Shown piece by piece: positions 9,411 through 19,482 of a stretch of 64,000 bases of DNA (positions are counted from its first letter, which is position 1; each line of letters begins with the position of its first letter). Source of the stretch: Jiangella anatolica (lineage in GTDB: Bacteria; Actinomycetota; Actinomycetes; Jiangellales; Jiangellaceae). Position numbers and translations under genes: made by a program. The notes beneath the pieces are model-generated. The model made no database searches, was not told the origin of the DNA, and saw only the letters and a program-made list of their open reading frames with translations. The stretch is taken from the NCBI RefSeq assembly GCF_003236295.1, contig NZ_POTW01000018.1:1-64000 (forward strand). The letters run 5' to 3'.

Positions 9411-10235
9411 TCAGGCCTCGAGCCGGACGATCCGCTGGACCGTCACGCCGGCCTCGGCCAGCACGGCGCCGACCGACTTCTTCGACTCCTTCACCGACGG
9501 CTGGTCGACCAGCACGGTCTCCTTGAAGAAGCCGTTGACCCGGCCCTCGATGATCTTCGGCAGCGCCTGCTCGGGCTTGCCCTCCTCGCGGGCGGTGGCC
9601 TCGGCGATGCGCCGCTCGTTCTCGACGACGTCGGCGGGGACCTCGTCGCGGGTGGCGTAGGTGGCCTTCAGCGCGACGACCTGCATGGCGGCGTCGCGGG
9701 CGGCCGCCTGGGCCGCGTCGGAGCCGTCGGAGGTGTACACGACGAACGAGCCCACCTGCGGCGGCAGGTCGGCGGCGCGCTTGTGCAGGTAGAAGGCGTA
9801 CTCACCGTCGACGACGGCCACGCCGCCGATCTCGACCTTCTCGCCCACGACCGCCGCGATGGCGTCGACGGCCTCGCCGATCTTGCGGCCGTCGGCCAGC
9901 TGCGCGTTCAGCAGCGCGTCGACGTCAGCCGGCTTGGCCTCGGCCGCGGCGGCGGCGATGTCGCCGGCCAGCTTCTGGAAGTCCTCGTTCTTGGCGACGA
10001 AGTCGGTCTCACAGGCCAGCACGATCATGGCCGGGCCCGACGCCGCGACCAGGCCGTTGGCCGTGGTCCGCTCGGCGCTGCGCTTGGCGACCTTGGCCGC
10101 GCCCTTGATCCGCAGCGCCTCGATGGCCTGGTCGAAGTCGCCGCCGGTCTCCTCCAGCGCCTTCTTGGCGTCCATCATGCCCGCACCGGTGGCATCGCGC
10201 AGCCGCTTGACGTCGGCCGCAGTGACGTTCGGCAT
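9411..10235 (-). CDS. tsf: Elongation factor Ts
   Basis: A 274-residue EF-Ts. It has the N-terminal UBA-like region, [18 protein letters not shown], the conserved [10 protein letters not shown] core contacting EF-Tu, and a C-terminal helix. It regenerates EF-Tu-GTP. I start it at MPNVTAADV, because GAGAGAAG is correctly spaced for that ATG; a GTG two codons earlier is too close to it. It follows rpsB after 81 bases that carry a strong hairpin. Confidence 0.96.
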   Translation of the reverse strand: MPNVTAADVKRLRDATGAGMMDAKKALEETGGDFDQAIEALRIKGAAKVAKRSAERTTANGLVAASGPAMIVLACETDFVAKNEDFQKLAGDIAAAAAEAKPADVDALLNAQLADGRKIGEAVDAIAAVVGEKVEIGGVAVVDGEYAFYLHKRAADLPPQVGSFVVYTSDGSDAAQAAARDAAMQVVALKATYATRDEVPADVVENERRIAEATAREEGKPEQALPKIIEGRVNGFFKETVLVDQPSVKESKKSVGAVLAEAGVTVQRIVRLEA

Positions 10236-10280
10236 CCTCACACTTCTCTCTGAATCAGTTTGCTGGTGTGGTCTGGTGAC

Positions 10281-10306
10281 GGCCCGGGCGGACCTCCGCC
10301 CGGGCC
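10281..10306 (-). terminator. GC-rich hairpin between rpsB and tsf
   Basis: Perfect 12-bp arms (GGCCCGGGCGGA and TCCGCCCGGGCC) flank a 2-base loop just after the rpsB stop on the minus strand. No T-run follows, so it is either a partial (attenuating) terminator or an RNA-processing/stability element between rpsB and tsf. The structure is seen; its role is inferred. Confidence 0.55.
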
Positions 10307-10316
10307 GGGGTGATCG

Positions 10317-11330
10317 TCAGGCCTGCTGAGTGGCCGGCTCTTCGGTCACAGCCTCTTCGGCCGGAGCCTCTTCAGCCGGAGCCTCGGCGGTCGCGGCCTC
10401 GTCGGCCGGAGCCTCAGCCGGGGTCTCCTCAGCCGGAGCCTCAGCGGCCGGCGCCTCGGCGGCCACGGCCTCGTCGGCCGGAGCCTCAGCCGGGGTCTCC
10501 TCGACCGGCGCCTCGGCGGCGGCGGGAGCCTCGGCGGCCGGCTCGGCGACCGTCTGCGACTGGAGCAGCTCCTTCTCCCACTCGGCCAGCGGCTCGTCGG
10601 AGGCCAGCTCCGCGCCGTCGGCGACCTCGCCACGCTGGCCGGCCCGGCCCAGCAGGCCGTCGGCGACCGAGTCGGCGACGACCCGGGTCAGCAGGCTGAC
10701 CGCGCGGATCGCGTCGTCGTTGCCCGGGATCGGGTAGTCGACCTCGTCGGGGTCGCAGTTGGTGTCGAGGATGGCCACGATCGGGATGCCGAGCTTGCGG
10801 GCCTCGTCGACGGCCAGGTGCTCCTTCTTGGTGTCGACGATCCACACCGCGCTGGGCACCTTGGCCATGTTGCGCACGCCGCCAAGGGTGCGCTCGAGCT
10901 TGTCCTTCTCACGCTTGCGCATGAGCAGTTCCTTCTTCGTGAAGCCGGAACCGGCGACGTCGTCGAAGTCGAGCTCCTCGAGCTCCTTGAGCCGCTGCAG
11001 CCGCTTGTTGACGGTCTGGAAGTTGGTCAGCATGCCGCCCAGCCACCGCTCGGTGACGTAGGGCATGTTGACGCGGGTGGCCTGCTCGCGCACGGCCTCC
11101 TGGGCCTGCTTCTTCGTGCCGACGAAGAGGACCGTGCCGCCGTGGGCGACCGTCTCCTTGACGAACTCGTAGGCGCGGTCGATGTAGGACAGCGACTGCT
11201 GCAGGTCGATGATGTAGATGCCGTTGCGCTCGGTGAAGATGAAGCGCTTCATCTTCGGGTTCCAGCGGCGGGTCTGGTGCCCGAAGTGCACGCCGCTCTC
11301 GAGCAGCTGACGCATGGTGACGACGGCCAT
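10317..11330 (-). CDS. rpsB: 30S ribosomal protein S2 with acidic Ala/Glu/Pro C-terminal tail
   Basis: Residues 1 to ~245 are a standard S2 ([27 protein letters not shown] at the start; later [10 protein letters not shown] and [28 protein letters not shown]). The last ~80 residues are an acidic, low-complexity tail built of [16 protein letters not shown]-like units. S2 bridges the 30S head and platform; the tail is expected to be disordered. The ATG at 11330 has AGGAGGGG eight bases upstream and fits S2 alignments, although the frame is open further. It is the first gene of the rpsB-tsf-pyrH-frr-cdsA-rlmN block. Confidence 0.97.
   Translation of the reverse strand: MAVVTMRQLLESGVHFGHQTRRWNPKMKRFIFTERNGIYIIDLQQSLSYIDRAYEFVKETVAHGGTVLFVGTKKQAQEAVREQATRVNMPYVTERWLGGMLTNFQTVNKRLQRLKELEELDFDDVAGSGFTKKELLMRKREKDKLERTLGGVRNMAKVPSAVWIVDTKKEHLAVDEARKLGIPIVAILDTNCDPDEVDYPIPGNDDAIRAVSLLTRVVADSVADGLLGRAGQRGEVADGAELASDEPLAEWEKELLQSQTVAEPAAEAPAAAEAPVEETPAEAPADEAVAAEAPAAEAPAEETPAEAPADEAATAEAPAEEAPAEEAVTEEPATQQA
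10394..10502. repeat. 37-bp direct repeat pair inside the rpsB tail
   Basis: Positions 10394-10430 and 10466-10502 are identical over 37 bases, with a period of 72 bases (24 codons). They encode the repeated [12 protein letters not shown] part of the S2 tail. This is a simple coding tandem duplication and a likely slippage site. Confidence 0.75.
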
Positions 11331-11735
11331 GGCCTCGTCCCCTCCTCTCGCACCGGTCGCGTTGCTCCCGATGCGTCGTTCCGGTTCATCGCGACGGTGG
11401 TCGGCCGCCGCGCCTGGTGCCCACCGGCCTACCGCCACCCGCCGTCCGACTTTCCGGACGTCAGGACCGACGACGATGACCGTGCTCAGGGCACGCGAAT
11501 TTGACCCAGTCGAGACTGAGCCGTCCCCCAGTGTACGGGACGCACGCGCCCACTCTCCAACCACCGAGCGAACCGGTCGCGCGACTTCTTATACTCGACT
11601 TGCCGAGCACAAGAGTGCTTTCGACATCGCGCCGATCTCTCTAGCGCCTCTATGCGCGATTTTCCATGCATAACACCCTTCCAGCCTGCTAGCCTCGCCT
11701 CCGAGCGATACAAAGCCTGGAAAGCGAGGCATACC
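11331..11735. other. 405-base intergenic region: rpsB leader and hipB control region
   Basis: No gene is seen here. On the minus strand TATAAG (complement of 11588-11593) could be the rpsB -10 box, leaving a ~250-base leader; TACACT around 11532 is another candidate with a poorer -35. On the plus strand, GCCTCGC (11692-11698) and GCGAGGC (11724-11730) form an inverted repeat over the presumed hipB promoter, a plausible HipB operator. These are sequence-only guesses. Confidence 0.35.
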
Positions 11736-11999
11736 ATGCCTGTCCCGCGCCGTAGAGGATCCAATCGCGCGGCCGCCGCACCCGCCCTGGCCAGGGAGGT
11801 CTACGAGCGCAGACTCGCGCTCGGCCTCACCCAGCAGGAGGTCGCCGATCTCGCCGGACTCGCCCGATCCAGCCTGCAGGCGCTGGAATCGGGCCGCGCA
11901 TCGACGCGGCTGGCGTCGCTGCTGGCGGTCGCGGATGTACTGGGCTGCGCCATCGCGCTGGTCCCGCTCTCGGACACGACGAGTGAGGCCACGTCGTGA
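11736..11999 (+). CDS. HipB-like XRE family antitoxin
   Basis: An 87-residue helix-turn-helix protein starting MPVPRRRGSNRAA. The HTH is RLALGLTQQEVADLAGLARSSLQALESGR, followed by a short hydrophobic end (VADVLGCAIALVPL). This is the size and layout of HipB antitoxins, which repress their operon as dimers and hold the HipA kinase inactive. The stop overlaps the HipA start in a GTGA, so the two are translationally coupled. I prefer this start over an in-frame ATG 84 bases upstream, which lies in the presumed promoter. Confidence 0.85.
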   Translation: MPVPRRRGSNRAAAAPALAREVYERRLALGLTQQEVADLAGLARSSLQALESGRASTRLASLLAVADVLGCAIALVPLSDTTSEATS

Positions 12000-13237
12000 C
12001 GTTCGCCAAGCTGCGGTCGATCGACACGGCCGACGTCTACAAGGACGGCCGGCCTGCGGGGCGGCTCAGCCGCGAGGGCACGGACATCGTGTTCCGCTAT
12101 GACGACGAGTATCTGGCCGACGCAGCCACGCCGCCACTCGCGTGGACCATCCCGAAGCGCGCCGCCGAAGTGCGCTCCAGCGGCGAGAGCGTCCCTCCGT
12201 TCTTCGCCGGACTGCTTCCCGAAGGAGCGCGGCTCGGCGCGATCGTCGCCGGAACGCGAACCTCCGAGGATGATCACTTGACCCTTCTCCTCGCCGTTGG
12301 CGCGGACACGGTCGGCGACGTGAGCGTGCTGCCCGCGGCCACGCCGTTCGCTGATTCGTCGCCTGCCCTCGACCTGGCCTCAGCCGACAGCGTCGACCTT
12401 CGTGAGGTCTTCGATCGCATCGTCGGCGCGGAGTCGCTCTCCTACGATCAGGCAGCGATTCCTGGGGTCCAGCCCAAGGTCTCGGCGGCGATGATCTCGT
12501 CACCGTTCTGGACGACCAGCGGCCCGGCGATTCTCAAGCTCACCCCAGACCGCGGCTATCCCCGATTGGTGGAGAACGAGGACTTCTTCCTCCGGATGGC
12601 GCGCGCCTGCGAGTTGCGCACCCCCGAGCATCAGCTCATCCACGATCGCAACGGTCGCGCGGGCCTGGTCGTCCTCCGCTTCGACCGCGTCACGCTGGAC
12701 GACGAGGAACGGCGGTTGGCGCAAGAGGATGCCTGTCAGGTGATGGGTGTGTATCCGGCCAGCAAATACCGGCTTCGTGCCCAGGACGTCATCGCCACCC
12801 TGGCCGAGCGATGTGGGCAGGGTGGCGGTTCCCGCCCGGCGGCCGCGCTGCGGCTGCTCCAACTCGTCGCGTTCTCCTACCTGATCGGCAACGGCGACCT
12901 GCACGGCAAGAACTTCTCCATCCATCGGCCGTTGGACGGATACTGGCAGCCCACGCCGGCGTACGACCTCGTGTCGACGCAGCCGTATCTGAGCTGGCGC
13001 GACCCTATGGCGCTCGACCTCTATGGACGGGCCAACCGGCTGGGCCATGACCGGTTCGTCGAGGCCGGCGAGCGGCTCGGCCTCCCCGGCCGGGCGGTGA
13101 CCCGAATGCTCGCCCGGCTCACGGCTCGGGCGGCGAGCTGGGCCGACCGCGTCGGCGAGATCGGTCTGGAGCCGCGCGCCACCGAGCTCCTGCACGACAC
13201 GATCGTGCGCCGGACCGGCGAACTGACCCCCGGCTGA
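11996..13237 (+). CDS. HipA-like serine/threonine kinase toxin
   Basis: A 413-residue protein with the HipA N-terminal subdomain (residues ~10-110), the ATP-loop-like AAIPGVQPKVS (~154-163), the catalytic loop GNGDLHGKNFS (Asp301, Asn306) and a metal-binding AYDL (Asp324). All are present, so it looks active. Known HipA kinases phosphorylate glutamyl-tRNA synthetase or other translation targets and induce growth arrest. It is the second gene of a hipBA pair inserted between rpsB and the M23 gene, which are neighbours in related actinobacteria. Slightly lower GC and more relaxed codon use than the flanks suggest acquisition (inference). Confidence 0.9.
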   Translation: MTFAKLRSIDTADVYKDGRPAGRLSREGTDIVFRYDDEYLADAATPPLAWTIPKRAAEVRSSGESVPPFFAGLLPEGARLGAIVAGTRTSEDDHLTLLLAVGADTVGDVSVLPAATPFADSSPALDLASADSVDLREVFDRIVGAESLSYDQAAIPGVQPKVSAAMISSPFWTTSGPAILKLTPDRGYPRLVENEDFFLRMARACELRTPEHQLIHDRNGRAGLVVLRFDRVTLDDEERRLAQEDACQVMGVYPASKYRLRAQDVIATLAERCGQGGGSRPAAALRLLQLVAFSYLIGNGDLHGKNFSIHRPLDGYWQPTPAYDLVSTQPYLSWRDPMALDLYGRANRLGHDRFVEAGERLGLPGRAVTRMLARLTARAASWADRVGEIGLEPRATELLHDTIVRRTGELTPG

Positions 13238-13273
13238 CCGCCCGGCGTTCACCGCTGGTTCACGACCGTACGC

Positions 13274-13885
13274 TTGGCTGTGCCCGTGCTGCCCGCCCAC
13301 CCGTTCGGCCCGCCTTTGGTCGCCACCCTCAGCGCCGACGGCGAGCAGGTCACGCTGCAGTGGGTCGCGGCCGACGACGACTGGGTGTCGCTGGGCGAAC
13401 ACGTCGGCGCGTTCGACGTGCCGGACGCGGACGCCCTGACCGGCGCGGAGCTGCTGGCCCGCTCCCCCGGCGTCACCGACTACCTGCTCGACCACCTCAC
13501 GGTGACGCAGGACGGCGCCGCCTGCGCGGGCCGCGTCGACGCGATCGACCCGCTGGGCGAGGGCGCGCGCCTGGTGTACGAGTGCGCCGCACCCGTCACC
13601 GACGTCGAGCTGACTGTGTCGGCGCTAACCGATCTCAACGAGGCGTACCGGACCGTCGTGTCGATGGAGGGATCGTCGGCGCAGACGCTGTTCACCGCGG
13701 ACGAGCCGACGCAGCCGTGGGACTTCACCGCCGGCGACGGGACGTCGTCGACGCTGCCGCTGCTGATCGCGGCCGGGCTGTTGCTGCTGGTCGGCGCCGT
13801 CGCCGGGGTCCTGTGGTGGCGACGGTCCGCGGCGAAGGCGGCCCCGGCGGATGCTCCCTCGGCGGAGGCCGTCACCGGTCCGTGA
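13274..13885 (+). CDS. Membrane-anchored protein of unknown function, probable loss of signal peptide
   Basis: The frame encodes a ~140-residue beta-rich domain starting near [16 protein letters not shown], including [18 protein letters not shown], then one transmembrane helix ([22 protein letters not shown]) and a short charged tail. An AHPFG start is what is expected just after signal-peptide cleavage, yet upstream there are only ~36 bases before the hipA stop, with no hydrophobic leader and only a TTG start. The 5' end may have been lost when hipBA arrived (inference), so this may be a pseudogene. The 3' end overlaps the convergent dppF gene by 14 bases. I do not recognise the function. 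Confidence 0.5.
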   Translation: MAVPVLPAHPFGPPLVATLSADGEQVTLQWVAADDDWVSLGEHVGAFDVPDADALTGAELLARSPGVTDYLLDHLTVTQDGAACAGRVDAIDPLGEGARLVYECAAPVTDVELTVSALTDLNEAYRTVVSMEGSSAQTLFTADEPTQPWDFTAGDGTSSTLPLLIAAGLLLLVGAVAGVLWWRRSAAKAAPADAPSAEAVTGP

Positions 13886-14828
13886 CGCCGTGCAGGTGGC
13901 AGGCCGCGGCCTGCTCCGGCCCGGTCGGCTGCAGCACCGGATCGTGGTCCGGGCACGGCTCGAACGCCTTCGGGCATCGCGTCCGGAACCGGCAGCCCGA
14001 CGGCGGATCGGCGGGGCTCGGCACGTCGCCGGTCAGCACGATCCGCTGCCGGGTCCGCTCCCGCGCCGGCTCCGGCACCGGCACGGCCGACACGAGCGCC
14101 TCCGTGTACGGGTGCGCGGGCGCTGACGACACCGAGGCTCCCGCGCCGAGCTCCACGACCCGTCCCAGGTACATGACGGCGACCCGGTCGGCCACCTGCC
14201 GCACGGCCGCGAGGTCGTGCGACACGAACAGGTAGGTCAGGCCGAACTCGCGTTGCAGCCGGACCAGCAGGTTCACCACCTGCGCCTGCACGGACACGTC
14301 GAGCGAGGCGATCGGCTCGTCGCAGACGACGAAGTCCGGTTCGCCGGCCAGCGCCCGCGCGATGCCGACGCGCTGGCGCTGGCCGCCGGAGAACTCGTGC
14401 GGATACCGGCCGCCGTGGTCCGGGTTCAGCCCGACGACCTCCATCAGCTCGCCGACGCGGGCCCGCCGCGCCGCCCGGCCCCGGTGCAGACGGTGGATGG
14501 CCAGCGGCTCGCCGATCGACTCCGCGACGGTGCGCCGTGGGTCCAGCGACGCGTACGGGTCCTGGAAGATCATCGCCGTGCGCCGCCGCAGCGCCCGCAG
14601 CTCCCGCCGGCCGGCCGCCGTCACGTCCAGGCCGTCGAACTCCACCGTCCCGCCCGTCGGCTCGACCAGCCGCAGCAGCGCGTTGCCCAGCGTCGACTTG
14701 CCGCACCCGGACTCGCCGACCAGGCCCAGCGTCTCGCCGCGGCGGACCTCCAGGTCGACGCCATCGACGGCGCGCACCGGGCCGAAGCGCACCTGCAGGC
14801 CGGACGCTCGCACCAGCACGTCGCTCAT
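13872..14828 (-). CDS. Dipeptide/oligopeptide ABC importer ATP-binding protein (DppF/OppF type)
   Basis: A 318-residue ATPase with Walker [10 protein letters not shown], signature [15 protein letters not shown], Walker [13 protein letters not shown], and the C-terminal oligopeptide-transporter extension ([16 protein letters not shown]; a Cys motif around CRFRTRCP and ACHLHG). In Opp/Dpp systems this extension can carry an iron-sulfur cluster. It is the last gene of a five-gene leftward operon, overlapping dppD by 4 bases. Together with DppD it powers peptide uptake. Exact substrate unknown. Confidence 0.93.
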   Translation of the reverse strand: MSDVLVRASGLQVRFGPVRAVDGVDLEVRRGETLGLVGESGCGKSTLGNALLRLVEPTGGTVEFDGLDVTAAGRRELRALRRRTAMIFQDPYASLDPRRTVAESIGEPLAIHRLHRGRAARRARVGELMEVVGLNPDHGGRYPHEFSGGQRQRVGIARALAGEPDFVVCDEPIASLDVSVQAQVVNLLVRLQREFGLTYLFVSHDLAAVRQVADRVAVMYLGRVVELGAGASVSSAPAHPYTEALVSAVPVPEPARERTRQRIVLTGDVPSPADPPSGCRFRTRCPKAFEPCPDHDPVLQPTGPEQAAACHLHGVTDR

Positions 14829-15829
14829 CGGCCGGTCACCTCCCCCGCGTAGAACGTCGCCGCCCGGTGTTCGGCGGCGCTGCCGGGCACGGGACTCAAC
14901 GGCGGCAGCGAGGTCGCGCAGCGGGCGTCCGCGCGAACCGGGCAGCGCGGGTAGAACGCGCAGCCGGGCGGCAGTGCGGCCGGGTCCGGCGGCAGGCCCG
15001 GCATCGTCACCAGCTCGTCCCGCTCGCGGGCCGGCCGCGGGTCGTCGACGACCGGCAGCGCGCCGAGCAGCCCACGTGTGTAGGGATGCGCCGGCCGGCC
15101 GAACAGCTCGTCGACGGCGCCCTCCTCGACACAGCGACCGGCATACATGACGACGACGTGGTCGGCAATGCCCGCGACGACGCCGAGGTCGTGCGTGATC
15201 CAGACGACGCCCATGCCGTGCTCGTCCTGCAGCCGCTCGATCAGCTCCAGGATCTGCGCCTGCACGGTCACGTCGAGCGCGGTGGTCGCCTCGTCGGCGA
15301 TCAGCACCTTCGGGTTGCCGGCCAGCGCGATCGCGATCATCACGCGCTGACGCATGCCGCCAGACAACTGGTGCGGGTACGCGCGCAGCCGCGCCTTCGC
15401 GTCGGGGATGCCGACCTCGGTGAGCAGCTCCGCGGCGCGTGCCCTGACGCCGTCGTCGGACACCTTCTCGTGCGCCCGCAGCGCCTCGCCGATCTGCCGC
15501 TCGATCGTCAGCACGGGGTTCAGCGAGGTCATCGGGTCCTGGAAGACCATGCCGACGCCGGCGCCGCGGACCTTGCGCAGCTCCTCCTCCGACCGCCCGA
15601 TCAGCTCGTCGCCGTCGAAGATCGCGCTCCCGCGGACGTCGGCGGTGCCCGGCAGCAGGCCGAGCAGCGCCAGCGAGCTGACGCTCTTGCCCGAGCCCGA
15701 CTCGCCGACGACGGCGAGCGTGCGGCCCGGGTGCAGCTCGAACGACAGGCCGTTGACGACGCGGGCCGGCCCCTTGCGGGTGCGGAACGTGACGTGCAGG
15801 TCGTCGACGGTGAGCGCCGGCGCCGTCAT
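14825..15829 (-). CDS. Dipeptide/oligopeptide ABC importer ATP-binding protein (DppD/OppD type)
   Basis: A 334-residue ATPase with Walker [10 protein letters not shown], signature [15 protein letters not shown], Walker [12 protein letters not shown], and the terminal [12 protein letters not shown] plus [15 protein letters not shown] motif. The start [11 protein letters not shown] overlaps the end of dppC as ATGA; the frame is open upstream inside dppC, but that extension is not family-like. It pairs with DppF as the asymmetric ATPase dimer of the importer. Confidence 0.93.
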   Translation of the reverse strand: MTAPALTVDDLHVTFRTRKGPARVVNGLSFELHPGRTLAVVGESGSGKSVSSLALLGLLPGTADVRGSAIFDGDELIGRSEEELRKVRGAGVGMVFQDPMTSLNPVLTIERQIGEALRAHEKVSDDGVRARAAELLTEVGIPDAKARLRAYPHQLSGGMRQRVMIAIALAGNPKVLIADEATTALDVTVQAQILELIERLQDEHGMGVVWITHDLGVVAGIADHVVVMYAGRCVEEGAVDELFGRPAHPYTRGLLGALPVVDDPRPARERDELVTMPGLPPDPAALPPGCAFYPRCPVRADARCATSLPPLSPVPGSAAEHRAATFYAGEVTGR

Positions 15830-16689
15830 GCGCTCACCCCGGTCCCGGCCATCGCCTGTCGTTGCCGCGGGTCCAGCACGTCGCGCAGCGCGTCGCCGAG
15901 CACGTTGAACGCGAGCACCGTCACGAAGATCGCCAGGCCCGGGAAGACCGCCATCCACCAGGCCTGTTCGACGAAGCCGCGGCCCTCGGCGAGCATCCGT
16001 CCCCACGACGGGTCCGGCGGCTGCGTGCCGAGCCCGACGAAGCTCAGCGCGGCCTCGGAGAGGATGGCGAACGCCAGGCTGATCGACGTCTGGACGATGA
16101 TCGGCGCGGTCACGTTCGGCAGCACGTGCCGGCCGATGATGCGCAGGTCGCCGGCGCCGGCCGAGCGGGCCGCCCGCACGTAGACCTCCTCGCGCACGCT
16201 GAGCACGCTGGCGCGGGTGATGCGGGCGAAGATCGGGGTGTAGACGATGCCGATCGCGATCATCGCGTTGGCCGAGCCGGGGCCGAGGATCGCCAGCACG
16301 GCGATCGCCATCAGCATCGCCGGGAACGCGAACAGCACATCGGACAGCCGCATCAGCACGTCGTCGACCCAGCGGCCGTAGTAGCCGGCGAACAGTCCGA
16401 TCAGGACGCCCGCGACCAGCGAGATGCCGACGGCGACGGCGCCGACCCGCAGCGACACCTCCGCGCCGAGGATCACCCGGGACAGCACGTCGCGGCCCAG
16501 CTCGTCGGTGCCGAACCAGTGGTCAGCGCTGGGGCTCTGCAGCCGGTTGGACACGTCGGTTTCCGTGGCACTGTGCGGGGCGAGCTGCTCGCCGAGGAAC
16601 GCCGTCAGGACGAGCCCGGCCAGGACGATGGCCGCGACGATCGCCGTCGGCCCGCGGAACAGCAGTTTGATCGTTTCGGCGGCCCTCAT
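15826..16689 (-). CDS. Peptide ABC importer permease (DppC/OppC type)
   Basis: A 287-residue inner-membrane protein with an N-terminal helix followed by an OppC_N-like segment ([29 protein letters not shown]), about six transmembrane helices and the EAA loop ([23 protein letters not shown]) that docks on the ATPase. It overlaps both neighbouring genes by 4 bases. It forms the translocation channel with DppB. Confidence 0.93.
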   Translation of the reverse strand: MRAAETIKLLFRGPTAIVAAIVLAGLVLTAFLGEQLAPHSATETDVSNRLQSPSADHWFGTDELGRDVLSRVILGAEVSLRVGAVAVGISLVAGVLIGLFAGYYGRWVDDVLMRLSDVLFAFPAMLMAIAVLAILGPGSANAMIAIGIVYTPIFARITRASVLSVREEVYVRAARSAGAGDLRIIGRHVLPNVTAPIIVQTSISLAFAILSEAALSFVGLGTQPPDPSWGRMLAEGRGFVEQAWWMAVFPGLAIFVTVLAFNVLGDALRDVLDPRQRQAMAGTGVSA

Positions 16690-17639
16690 CGCGCGCTCCG
16701 GTAGGTGATGCGCGGGTCAAGGCGGGCGTACGCGAGGTCCACGACCAGGTTGACCAGCAGGAAGATGACGGCGAACAGCAGGACGGCGCCCTGCAGCACC
16801 GGGTAGTCGCGCGACTCGACCGCCTGGAAGGCCAGCTGCCCGAGACCCGGCCAGGCGAACACGTACTCGACCACGACGACGCCGGACAGCAGGTACGCCA
16901 GCTGCACGCCGGCGACCGTCACCAGCGGGACCAGTGCGTTGCGCAGCACGTGCCACGTCAGCACGTCCCGGGCGCGCATGCCCTTCGCCCGGGCCGTCCG
17001 CACGTGGTCCTGACCCAGCGACTCCAGGACCGACGAGCGGACGAACCGGGTGAGGATCGCGCCGCTGGACACGCCCGCCGTGATGGCCGGCAGGATCAGG
17101 TGCCTGGCCCATTCCACCGGGTCCTCCGTCAGCGCGACGTAGCCCGACGAGGGCAGCCAGCCGAGCGTCCCGGCGAAGACCAGGATCAGCATGATGCCGA
17201 GCCAGAAATCCGGGACGCTCAGCCCGGCCTGGCTGGAGAGGCTCGCGAACCAGTCGACCGGCTTGCGGGGGTTGAGCGCGGAGAGGGTGCCGAGCGGGAT
17301 CGCGATCAGCAGCGCGACGACGATCGCGCCGCCGGCCAGGGCCAGCGTCGCCGGGACCCGCTCGGCGATGAGCGAGAGCACGGTCTCGCCGGTGCGGAAG
17401 CTGACGCCGAAGTCGCCGATCGCGGCGTTGCCGATCCAGGTCACGAACTGTTGCGGGACGGGGTCGTCGAGGCCGGCCCGTTCCCTGAGTGCCTGGTAGG
17501 TGTCGGGGTCGGCCTGCTGGCCGAGCGCGGCCCGGATCGGGTCGCCCGGCACCAGCTGCATGATCGCGAAGACCAGCACGCTGACGCCGAGCAGCACCGC
17601 GACCGACTGCGCCAGCCGGCGCAGCGCGTACCGCGTCAC
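16686..17639 (-). CDS. Peptide ABC importer permease (DppB/OppB type)
   Basis: A 317-residue permease. The N-terminal TRYALRRLAQSVAVLLGVSVLVF helix, the PGDP motif, a periplasmic loop, the EAA loop (HVRTARAKGMRARDVLTWHVLRN) and the C-terminal DPRITY are all typical of DppB. The start is GTG (VTRYALRR), overlapping the solute-binding protein stop as GTGA. Longer in-frame starts would lie inside the upstream gene. Confidence 0.93.
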   Translation of the reverse strand: MTRYALRRLAQSVAVLLGVSVLVFAIMQLVPGDPIRAALGQQADPDTYQALRERAGLDDPVPQQFVTWIGNAAIGDFGVSFRTGETVLSLIAERVPATLALAGGAIVVALLIAIPLGTLSALNPRKPVDWFASLSSQAGLSVPDFWLGIMLILVFAGTLGWLPSSGYVALTEDPVEWARHLILPAITAGVSSGAILTRFVRSSVLESLGQDHVRTARAKGMRARDVLTWHVLRNALVPLVTVAGVQLAYLLSGVVVVEYVFAWPGLGQLAFQAVESRDYPVLQGAVLLFAVIFLLVNLVVDLAYARLDPRITYRSAR

Positions 17640-19213
17640 TCCGGCAGCCTCACGGTCTCGAAGTTGATCGCCTTGTCCGGCCGGATCTCGTAGCCCTCGA
17701 GGCCGGGCGCCCACGCCTGCACGACGTCGGGGTTGTAGAGGTAGAGGTAGCTGACGTCGTCGACGATCAGCTCGGCGGCCTGGTCGTAGAGCGTCTTGCG
17801 CGCGTCCTGGTCGGTCTCCGCGGCCGCCTGGTTGAGCAGCTCATCGACCTCGGGGTTGCAGTAGCCCTGGTAGTTCGACGTGCCCTCGCACAGGTGCTGC
17901 GCGTGGTAGAAGCCGAACGGGTCCAGGTTGCCGAGCCAGCCGAGCAGGAACGCGTCGTAGTCGCCGGCGGCCTGGCGGTCCAGCCAGGTGGCGAACGCCT
18001 CCTGCTCGATGCCGACCTCCACGCCGACCTCGGCGAGCTGGGCCTGGATGACCTGGGCGGCCTGGATCGTCTCGGGATACTCGTCGGTGACCATGAGGCC
18101 CATGGGCTGCGGGCTCTGGGCCGCTGTCTGTTCGATGAGCTCTTGTGCCTGCTCGGGGTCGTGGTCGAACGGGGCGTACTCGTGGTACCAGAGGCTCTGT
18201 TCGGGGATGGCGCTCTGGTTCGTGGTGGCCGCGCCGAATCGCGCCGCCTCGGTGACCTCGTCGCGGTCGATGCCGAACGCGACGCCGCGGCGGAAGTCGC
18301 GGTTGTCGAACGGCGGCCTCGTCTCGTTCATCGCGAGGTACCAGTAGTCGACGCTCGGGGTGACGCCCAGCTCGACCTCGTCGTCGTCCTGCAGCCCCTC
18401 GATGTCCTGCGGCGGGACGTTGTCGGTCCAGTGGACGTCGCCGGAGCGCAGCGCCGTCAGGGCCGCGGCCGGCTCGCTGACGTACTGGAACTCGACGCCG
18501 TCGACGAGCGCGGGGTCGCCCCAGTAGTCGTCGTAGCGGGCCAGCGTGACGCCGTTGGCGCCGGCCTCCTCGAGGGTGAACGGTCCGGTGCCGACGGCGG
18601 TCGTGGCGAGGTCGGTGGCTTCGGCGGCGCCCTCAGGGATGATCGCCATGCCCTTGAAGCCGCCGATGTTGTCCAGCAGCGCCGGCGTCGGCGCGCTCAG
18701 CGCGATGGTGACCGTCTGCGGGTCGGTCGCCTCGACGCTCGCGACGCTGGCGAACCGGTAGGCGTTGGCCAGCTGTTCGTTGATGATCCGGTTGTACGAG
18801 TACACGACGTCGGCCGCCTCGAACGTGCTGCCGTCGTGGAACGTGACCCCCTCGCGGAGGGTGAACGTCCACGTCAGTCCGTCCTCGCTGGTCGTCCACT
18901 CGGTGGCCAGGCTGGGCTGGAACTCCCCCTCCGCGTCCGGCACGACGAGGGTGTCGTAGACGTTCTCGAGGACCTGGAAGCTGGCGTAGGCCTGGGTCTT
19001 GTGCGGGTCGAACTGGTCCGGCTGGGCACTGATGGCGGCGACGAGGGTCCCGCCGCCTTGGTCGCCGTCGGGCTGGTCGCCGTCGGGTTGGTCGCCCCCG
19101 CCCGAGCCCGCCGGATCGTCCAGATCGACGTCGTCCCCGCCGCCGCAACCGGCGCTGACCAGCGCGATCACCGCGAGAGCGGCCGCATGACCACGGACCT
19201 TTCTACGATTCAT
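17636..19213 (-). CDS. Peptide ABC importer solute-binding lipoprotein (SBP family 5)
   Basis: A 525-residue lipoprotein. MNRRKVRGHAAALAVIALV leads to a lipobox-like SAGC, then a Gly/Asp-rich linker with GDQPDGDQPDGDQGGG repeats, then a family-5 solute-binding domain (SLATEWTTSEDGLTWTFTLREG; DVVYSYNRI; FRRGVAFGIDRDEV). It captures peptides (or nickel/heme chelates in some members) outside the membrane and hands them to the DppBC permease. It is the first gene of the five-gene operon. An ATG 12 bases upstream is also possible. Confidence 0.92.
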   Translation of the reverse strand: MNRRKVRGHAAALAVIALVSAGCGGGDDVDLDDPAGSGGGDQPDGDQPDGDQGGGTLVAAISAQPDQFDPHKTQAYASFQVLENVYDTLVVPDAEGEFQPSLATEWTTSEDGLTWTFTLREGVTFHDGSTFEAADVVYSYNRIINEQLANAYRFASVASVEATDPQTVTIALSAPTPALLDNIGGFKGMAIIPEGAAEATDLATTAVGTGPFTLEEAGANGVTLARYDDYWGDPALVDGVEFQYVSEPAAALTALRSGDVHWTDNVPPQDIEGLQDDDEVELGVTPSVDYWYLAMNETRPPFDNRDFRRGVAFGIDRDEVTEAARFGAATTNQSAIPEQSLWYHEYAPFDHDPEQAQELIEQTAAQSPQPMGLMVTDEYPETIQAAQVIQAQLAEVGVEVGIEQEAFATWLDRQAAGDYDAFLLGWLGNLDPFGFYHAQHLCEGTSNYQGYCNPEVDELLNQAAAETDQDARKTLYDQAAELIVDDVSYLYLYNPDVVQAWAPGLEGYEIRPDKAINFETVRLPE

Positions 19214-19482
19214 ATCAGCACCCATACCCGTCTGCACCCCTGCTTCACACCGGTTTCGTCTCACTCGTCTCGCCTTCGACCCTCCCGGGCCGGGGGGTGG
19301 GGTCGTCCAGCCGAGCCCGCCGCGGGCCGCCCTTCGTTGCGACTTCGTGATGCACCTGTGAGCAGATCGCCCGGCGTGTCGGCTGCGCCGCTCCATCCAC
19401 AGCCCCCGCCGATTCGCGGACTTGTCCACAAATCCGTTCCGGGCCCCTGATCCGGCCCGGTCCGGCGCGGAGGCTCGCAGGC

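Noticed and set aside
7935-10253. Long antisense open frames across frr-pyrH-tsf and across the subtilase gene
   Set aside because: They are shadows of high-GC third-position bias, with Arg/Gly/His-rich products lacking domains, opposite to well-identified genes.
11331-11735. Structured rpsB leader or riboswitch
   Set aside because: The leader may be long, but no known conserved RNA fold could be recognised by eye.
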